From positions 1-45,112 of the forward strand of contig NZ_BCQG01000028.1 in NCBI RefSeq assembly GCF_001544315.1: a DNA stretch of 45,112 nucleotides, given 5' to 3'. The notes beneath the pieces were generated by a model. That model was not told where the DNA came from and made no database searches. It worked only from the letters and a program-made list of their open reading frames with translations. Source of the stretch: Geobacillus jurassicus NBRC 107829. GTDB lineage: Bacteria > Bacillota > Bacilli > Bacillales > Anoxybacillaceae. How positions within the stretch are numbered: the stretch's first letter is position 1; every line of letters starts with the position of its first letter. The position numbers and the translations under genes are program-made. This document shows positions 40,857-45,112 of the stretch, one piece after another.

Positions 40857-40927
40857 GTACATAAGAACAGCTTGTTCGGAAAATACTACCAATGTACATC
40901 AAAGAAAGCGGAAGGGAGGAAGAATGA

Positions 40928-41839
40928 ATGCGGCAATGGCTAGGAATGGCTGTGCTTGTCGTCGTTTTGGCTTCGTTTCCGGCCGAGGCGGCGGCCATCA
41001 GCCGAAGCGAGCTTGAGCAGTACGCCGAGAGCGTCGGCTGGACGGTAAGCGACCTGTTGGCTTATTTGGACCAATACGGCTTGACGATCGCCGATTTCCG
41101 CACGATGGATGAACTAAAACAATGGCTTGGCACGCCCATCACCGATGAGCGGCTTCACGCCGTCCTGCGCCGGCATGGACTGACGGTCGAGGAGCTCGAG
41201 GCGCTGCTTGGCCAGTTTGGCGAAACGGTGCAAGACTACACATTTGTTGAAGACTTAGACCGGGCCATCCGCTTTTACTCACAGCATAACGCCGCCATGC
41301 AGCAAATCAACGACTTGCTCGGGGCGCTTGGGATGACGGAACAGGAAGTGCGCGCCTTCACCCGCCATATCGCCTCGATTGACGACCCGCAATTGGCTGG
41401 ACGGCTGGCGGCGCTTCGCGAGCGGCTGCGCCCGTTTACGGAGACGGAAGGGCCGTGGACGGATGAAGAGCGCCGCCAACTGTGGGCGATATGGGAAGAG
41501 GGGCTTCGCCTGCTCGAGCTTAAGGCGAACCTTCCATCTGACGGGTCGGGCATAAAGGAGGCAGGGGCGGAACCGATCCGCGTCCGACTGTACAACCGCC
41601 GAGGCGAGGAGGTCGCCGATATCGCCATCACAAGGGAAATGTTGACATCGGGCTACATCGTCCGCGCTGGGGAGAAAGGCATTGACGCCGGTTTGCTCGC
41701 TGTAGAGATGAAAGGAAAGATGTATGGGGAAAAACTGCCGGAGACGGCGTCGCCATATTTGACCCATACATTGGCCGGGCTGCTGCTCGCTTCCGCCGGT
41801 TTCCTTCTTTACCGGCGGGTCGGGCGGCTGAAAGGGTGA
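40928..41839 (+). CDS. Processed acidic surface protein with LPXTA sorting signal
   Basis: The 303-residue secreted protein begins MRQWLGMAVLVVVLASFPAE with a signal peptide cleaved near residue 22. The body contains repeated helical units (YAESVGWTVSDLLAYLDQYG; LRRHGLTVEELEALLGQFGE; LLGALGMTEQEVRAFTRHIA) of about 40 residues. The C-terminus has LPETA (270-274), a hydrophobic helix (TLAGLLLASAGFLLY) and a basic tail: a class D sortase signal of LPXTA type. The next gene is the cognate sortase. Start ATG 40928 follows GGAGG. Members are found mainly in spore-forming bacilli; their role is unknown. Confidence 0.88.
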   Translation: MRQWLGMAVLVVVLASFPAEAAAISRSELEQYAESVGWTVSDLLAYLDQYGLTIADFRTMDELKQWLGTPITDERLHAVLRRHGLTVEELEALLGQFGETVQDYTFVEDLDRAIRFYSQHNAAMQQINDLLGALGMTEQEVRAFTRHIASIDDPQLAGRLAALRERLRPFTETEGPWTDEERRQLWAIWEEGLRLLELKANLPSDGSGIKEAGAEPIRVRLYNRRGEEVADIAITREMLTSGYIVRAGEKGIDAGLLAVEMKGKMYGEKLPETASPYLTHTLAGLLLASAGFLLYRRVGRLKG

Positions 41840-41845
41840 AGGAAA

Positions 41846-42475
41846 GTGGAGCGCAAGCTAGCGCGGTTTTCGTGGAAGCGCCGGGCCGCCCAATGGGCGG
41901 CGCTGGCGGCGATCGTCATCGGGGCGGCGGCGGCCGGCTGGAACGGTTATTGGTACACCGTCGGCCGGATGGCGGTCAAGCGGGATGCCCCTGCGCCTTC
42001 CTCACCGCCGACCGCAAGCCTTCCAGCGGAACGTTCGGGGCAAAAAGACGCGCCGCTTGGCGTCTACCTTGGCGAACTCGCCATTCCGAAGCTCGGGGCG
42101 GCGATTCCGGTGTATGAAGGCGTCCGCGAACAAGAATTGCGCCGTGGTGTCGGCCATTATCCGGCGAGCGATTGGCCGGGGGAAAAAGGGCATGTCGTGT
42201 TATCCGGGCACCGCGATACCGTGTTCCGCCGCTTTGGCGAGCTCGAGATCGGCGATGCGCTCATCATCCGGACGAACCGCGCTGCCATTCATTACCGCAT
42301 CGTCAACATCCGCATCGTCGATGACGACGACCGAACCGTTTTGGTCGACAAAGCGCGCCCGACGCTGACGGTGACGACGTGCTACCCGTTTCGCCTCATC
42401 GGCCGCGCCCCGAAGCGCTGCATCGTCATCGCCCGCCCGGTCCGGGTGGATGCCCTGGCGTTTCCAAGAGGATGA
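41846..42475 (+). CDS. Class D sortase
   Basis: The 209-residue transpeptidase has an N-terminal membrane anchor (residues 15-36) and a Pro-rich linker. The sortase fold follows: LGELAIPKLGAAIPVYEG, VVLSGHRDTVFR with catalytic His122, and TLTVTTCYPF with catalytic Cys179 and the downstream Arg191. It cleaves the LPXTA signal of the preceding protein and joins it to the cell wall. Start GTG 41846 is preceded by AAGGGTGAAGG, 6 nt after the substrate gene. Sortase and substrate form a two-gene operon. In B. subtilis a sortase-like ywpE is likewise near ywpF and ssbB, so the neighbourhood is conserved. Confidence 0.9.
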   Translation: MERKLARFSWKRRAAQWAALAAIVIGAAAAGWNGYWYTVGRMAVKRDAPAPSSPPTASLPAERSGQKDAPLGVYLGELAIPKLGAAIPVYEGVREQELRRGVGHYPASDWPGEKGHVVLSGHRDTVFRRFGELEIGDALIIRTNRAAIHYRIVNIRIVDDDDRTVLVDKARPTLTVTTCYPFRLIGRAPKRCIVIARPVRVDALAFPRG

Positions 42476-42501
42476 TCCACTTGCCTGCAGGAAGGCAAAC
42501 A

Positions 42502-42539
42502 AAAAGGCTGGAAAGCGCGCTCTCCAGCCTTTTACCTTT
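42502..42539. terminator. Bidirectional terminator between sortase and ywpF
   Basis: AAAAGGCTGGA (42502-42512) and TCCAGCCTTTT (42523-42533) are perfect arms, with T runs after either arm (TTTTACCTTTTT on plus, TTTTTGTTTG on minus). The 3' arm reaches the ywpF stop codon. Confidence 0.88.
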
Positions 42540-42972
42540 TTCGTTCATGCGGCGCCTTGGCGTCGATTCGCTCATGCATTTGCTGGCGAAACTCTTGAAG
42601 CAGCGCCTCGCCTTGCAGCCCTTTCTCCACAAGGCCGGCCAGCACGGCTTCCGCCAAATGGGTGCGCCGCGGGATCATGAGCCCTTCCATCAAGACGCTG
42701 ATATGGCCATTCATTTTCGTGATCGAACGGACGGCGACGAGCATGTTGGCCGGGTCGTTGCTCGTGTGGGTGATCGTCACTTGCAATTGAAACTCCGGCC
42801 GCCGCTGCAGGCTCACAAACATCGGCTCATAGTCGTCATCCAAATACGCCTCCACGAGCCAGCGGTTTTGCCCGTCTTCTTTGTTGATGATCAGCCCGTC
42901 AATAAACGGGATGTCTTGGCGGTGCATCTCCTCGTCAATGACCGAGAGCCCGACAAGCTTGAACGTTTTCAT
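42532..42972 (-). CDS. ywpF: YwpF-like protein
   Basis: The 146-residue protein starts MKTFKLVGLSVIDEEMHRQD and continues IPFIDGLIINKEDGQNRWLVEAYL, EPMFVSLQRRPEFQLQVTITHTSNDPAN, SVLMEGLMIPRRTHLAEAVL. This is the YwpF family (Pfam YwpF-like), small cytoplasmic proteins of Bacillaceae with unknown role. In B. subtilis ywpF sits beside ywpH (ssbB), as here. The start at 42972 has GAGGTGG upstream. It diverges from ssbB across a 279-base region that contains ComK-box-like sequences. Confidence 0.85.
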   Translation of the reverse strand: MKTFKLVGLSVIDEEMHRQDIPFIDGLIINKEDGQNRWLVEAYLDDDYEPMFVSLQRRPEFQLQVTITHTSNDPANMLVAVRSITKMNGHISVLMEGLMIPRRTHLAEAVLAGLVEKGLQGEALLQEFRQQMHERIDAKAPHERKR

Positions 42973-43090
42973 CTCGTCCACCTCGTTACCGTTGTCTTAT
43001 CCAAGATTATAGCACAGGCGGACGGGGGAAGAAAAACGGGATGCCGCCTCTGCTGCTGAAAAACGATCTGCATTTTTCCGTCGGATGGCA

Positions 43091-43187
43091 AAAACGCCAT
43101 TTTGCTCCGCCATTGTCGACGGAGATTTCGCCTTTTTCGCTGGATTGTATCCATAGAGTGCGTAAAAAATGCAAAAATCGCGATTTT
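43091..43187 (+). promoter_or_regulatory. ComK-box-like sequences before ssbB
   Basis: AAAA-CGCCA-TTTT at 43091-43103 is an exact AT-box of the ComK consensus AAAAN5TTTT. AAAATCGCGATTTT at 43174-43187 is a perfect 14-bp palindrome of the same type but with six bases between the runs. ssbB of B. subtilis is ComK-activated. A functional ComK operator needs two AT-boxes at set spacing, and the second here is off-consensus. Confidence 0.4.
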
Positions 43188-43251
43188 ACGACCCAAAACG
43201 AGATTCGTTATCATAAAGGTGCGGTGGAGGAAAGGGGGGATGCGCCAACAC

Positions 43252-43599
43252 ATGATCAACCAAGTCGTATTGGTCGGCCGTTTGACGAAAGATCCCGAGC
43301 TTCGCTACACGGCCGAAGGAGCCGCCGTCGCGACCGTCACGCTGGCGGTGGCGAGAAATTTCCGCAACGCGGAAGGAGGGATTGATGCCGATTTCGTTCC
43401 GTGCGTTTTATGGCGGAAAACGGCGGAGCATACCGCCAATTATTGCCGAAAAGGCTCGATGGTGGCGGTGACGGGGAGAATTCAGACGCGCCGCTACGAT
43501 AAAAAAGACGGTCAACGCGTCTATGTCACCGAAGTCGTCGCAGAGTCCGTCCAATTTCTCCACTCCGGAAAGAAACCAGAATGGCCGGAGCACGTATAG
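43252..43599 (+). CDS. ssbB: Single-stranded DNA-binding protein B
   Basis: The 115-residue protein starts [20 protein letters not shown] and has the OB-fold core [36 protein letters not shown], and [36 protein letters not shown]. It lacks the long Gly-rich tail and acidic tip of the main SSB, like B. subtilis SsbB (YwpH), which protects incoming DNA during transformation. The start at 43252 matches relatives; ATG 43240, four codons earlier, has the better-spaced GGAGG and may be the real one. It has its own terminator. Confidence 0.92.
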   Translation: MINQVVLVGRLTKDPELRYTAEGAAVATVTLAVARNFRNAEGGIDADFVPCVLWRKTAEHTANYCRKGSMVAVTGRIQTRRYDKKDGQRVYVTEVVAESVQFLHSGKKPEWPEHV

Positions 43600-43674
43600 T
43601 CGTTTCCCCATACACGCCTTTCAAAGCGAATCCCCAAGAGAAAGAACGTGTCCCCAAATACTCCCCAACTGATG

Positions 43675-43704
43675 GCGCTAGCACATCGTTGTTAGCGCTT
43701 TTTT
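43675..43704 (+). terminator. Terminator after ssbB
   Basis: GCGCTAGCA (43675-43683) and TGTTAGCGC (43690-43698) pair with one wobble, followed by TTTTTTC. Three direct TCCCCAA copies (43631, 43651, 43662) lie just before it, without clear meaning. Confidence 0.85.
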
Positions 43705-43717
43705 CAGCATTGGGGAG

Positions 43718-44125
43718 CTAAATGAGCTCGGAGCACTCTTTCACGATCGTCACGATCATCGTTTCGACATGTTTCCGCTTTTTATCCGGCAGCTTCGCGA
43801 GCGCGTACACCGCTTCGCTCATCTCCCGGCTCCGGAGCAAGTAGTCCAACGCCGCGAGTGCCGTTTCGTGCACGTCCGCCGTTCCGTACACGTCCGTCAC
43901 TTCGCGAAGCAGCTCGCGCTGGCGCGTTTCGCCGCCAAGCAAAAAATCGGCGCTGACGTCAAACAACTGGCATAGCTTCTCAAGCGACTGCACATCCGGA
44001 AGCAAGCTGCCGTTTTCCCATTTGCTGATTTGCGAACGCGACACGTTCAGCTGCTCGGCCAGCTCTTCCTGTGTCCAGCGCCGTTGTTTCCGCAATCGTT
44101 TGAGCGTCTCCCCAAGGTTTGTCAT
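43718..44125 (-). CDS. XRE-family transcriptional regulator
   Basis: The 135-residue protein starts MTNLGETLKRLRKQRRWTQE. Its HTH_3 domain is at about residues 5-60: WTQEELAEQLNVSRSQISKWENGSLLPD, followed by LEKLCQLFDVSADFLLGGE, the classic Cro/CI-type end. The C-terminal 70 residues are helical (TALAALDYLLRSREMSEAVYAL) and may bind a ligand or partner. It is a single gene between ssbB and an unknown gene; its target cannot be named. Gene start ATG 44125 has no strong ribosome site, but the HTH begins at once so the start is likely right. Confidence 0.85.
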   Translation of the reverse strand: MTNLGETLKRLRKQRRWTQEELAEQLNVSRSQISKWENGSLLPDVQSLEKLCQLFDVSADFLLGGETRQRELLREVTDVYGTADVHETALAALDYLLRSREMSEAVYALAKLPDKKRKHVETMIVTIVKECSELI

Positions 44126-44333
44126 CGTTCGTCACCACGCTTTTCATCATTACTCTTTAAAGATAGAAAAGCATGGAGCCAATAACTGTTCCTTTTTAGA
44201 CCGTTTATCTTTTTGTTTCCAAATCAGAACGAATTTGTCGGTTATTCCGTCGTTCGGCATCTTTTTTGTCCAGGAAGGACATAGTACAATTAGTTAAAAA
44301 TGGGAAATTTATAAGCAAAAAGAGGGGGTCAAG

Positions 44334-44828
44334 GTGAACATTTATCTTGCCGATTTTGTCATTTGTGAACGAAACGGGCAGAAGCATACGCAAAAAATGT
44401 ACCATATCTATATTAAGGAAATGAAAAATCCGTTTTCCGTTCGGCTGAAAACAATCGCCCCGGCCAGTTTCACCGATTCACTCCGCTCGCTGAAAAACGA
44501 AGGTGGACGGATGCGATTTTCGTCTGAAGGCGAGGCGCTGTTTCGCACGATCACGTGCTCGTCCGAAGCTCAGCTCTATTTTGTGTTTAAATGCACGAGC
44601 CAGTTGTACATGTTTATCGTCAAGCTCGACCTTCGCCAAAAAAAGTTTACCGTCGCCCTCTACGAGTGGAACGAACCGAAGCAAAAATACATCCCGATCC
44701 GCGTTGACGAATGGCTGGCGATGGAAAAACAGCTCATTTATGAAGTGCTGCAGTCGATTTACCTTGTGGATGATCGGCGTGTGTCGTATTTGTTCACGTA
44801 CCCGTCGCGCCCGAAACGAAAAATATAA
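44334..44828 (+). CDS. Hypothetical protein, unknown
   Basis: The 164-residue protein starts at GTG 44334 after AGAGGGGGTC. It reads MNIYLADFVICERNGQKHTQ, with later TITCSSEAQLYFVFKCTSQL, YMFIVKLDLRQKKFTVALYEW and YIPIRVDEWLAMEKQLIYEVLQ. It looks like a compact alpha/beta cytoplasmic protein rich in Lys and aromatic residues, without signal peptide or membrane helix. No family is recognised. Base composition is a little more AT-rich than average at the 5' end. Confidence 0.6.
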   Translation: MNIYLADFVICERNGQKHTQKMYHIYIKEMKNPFSVRLKTIAPASFTDSLRSLKNEGGRMRFSSEGEALFRTITCSSEAQLYFVFKCTSQLYMFIVKLDLRQKKFTVALYEWNEPKQKYIPIRVDEWLAMEKQLIYEVLQSIYLVDDRRVSYLFTYPSRPKRKI

Positions 44829-45020
44829 CATCCCGGCGTCTAGCAACCCCTCCCTTGTTTTTTCCAAGTAGAAAAAACGTTTCCTTTCGCGGTAAATGTT
44901 CGCTATACTTAAAATTAAGAACATTGTCGTTTTTTGCCGTGGGCTGGCCATGCAGACGATTCGAAACAGGAAAAGCTAGGATGAAAAAGAAACAGAACGA
45001 TGAAGGGAGAGGGTGCAACC

Positions 45021-45112
45021 GTGAAACCGAGCCATATCATTTTCACCGCTGCGATGGCTTCAGCGTTCTTTTTGGCGCCGGATGACAGCCAAGCGGCGGA
45101 ATGGAAAAAAGG
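45021..45112 (+). CDS. Secreted protein, N-terminus only (runs off the right edge)
   Basis: A GTG at 45021 follows GAAGGGAGAGGGTG. The first 30 codons read MKPSHIIFTAAMASAFFLAP and then DDSQAAEWKK. A basic start, a hydrophobic core and an AQA-like (SQAA) cleavage site form a signal peptide. Nothing of the mature domain is in the window, so no function can be given. Confidence 0.55.
   Translation, partial: MKPSHIIFTAAMASAFFLAPDDSQAAEWKK

Noticed and set aside
43631-43668. Three TCCCCAA repeats after ssbB as an XRE operator
   Set aside because: They lie between the ssbB stop and its terminator, not at a promoter, and are too short to separate from chance.

Overview
The window reads as chromosome of a thermophilic Bacillaceae, most likely Geobacillus or a close relative. 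The reasons are the GC-rich coding with strong GGAGG-type ribosome sites, close-packed operons, the ywpF–ssbB gene pair, an LPXTA/sortase D pair, thioredoxin-type arsC, a CRISPR repeat starting GTTTTTATCGTACC, and IS200/IS605-type remnants. The species call is inference; no database was searched.

Layout. 1-2,000 is AT-rich and holds a toxin-antitoxin-like pair with a PIN-domain protein cut by the window edge, a VanZ-like protein, a tiny membrane protein, and a 28-residue holin-like toxin facing a predicted antisense RNA (type I toxin-antitoxin layout). 2,100-7,950 is a complete ribose operon (rbsR-rbsK-rbsD-rbsA-rbsC-rbsB) with a perfect palindromic operator at the promoter and a second near-copy inside rbsK. 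8,100-10,820 carries a DUF1360 gene and an arsenic operon (arsR-acr3-arsC). 10,824-13,200 has an oxidoreductase, two AT-rich unknown genes and a broken glyoxalase-like gene. 13,224-18,366 encodes E2, E1-alpha and E1-beta of a 2-oxo acid dehydrogenase without its own E3, followed by a GlcD-like FAD oxidase. 18,571-27,990 is a sugar island: a beheaded RpiR-type regulator and a beheaded Rpn-type nuclease meet head to head, then a 225-bp nested palindrome, a three-component sugar sensor (binding protein, LytS/YesM-type kinase, AraC-type response regulator) and a CUT1 ABC transporter resembling glucose/mannose importers. A second Rpn fragment sits exactly at the end of the last permease gene.

28,066-30,049 is a CRISPR array of 25 full and two truncated repeats, with leader and promoter on the left and no cas genes in view. 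30,318-30,693 is an esterase-like gene cut off next to an IS200/IS605-derived element with no transposase but with folded 3' sequence like a TnpB guide-RNA scaffold; a related remnant lies inverted near 38,011-38,165. The remainder holds a ROK sugar kinase, a TetR/MFS efflux unit with paired operators, an aldehyde dehydrogenase with a DUF779 partner and a cre site, a DUF1284 protein, aspartokinase, the sortase D/substrate pair preceded by ArgR-box-like sites, ywpF, ssbB with a ComK-box-like site, an XRE regulator and two unknown genes.

Common thread: carbohydrate uptake (ribose; probably glucose or a related hexose, with a ROK kinase nearby) and oxidation, set between mobile-element scars. 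No rRNA or tRNA gene was seen. The best candidates for something under-described are the type I toxin/antisense pair, the 225-bp palindromic element, the two TnpB-less elements with guide-RNA-like ends, and the spacer pair that samples one viral site from opposite strands.
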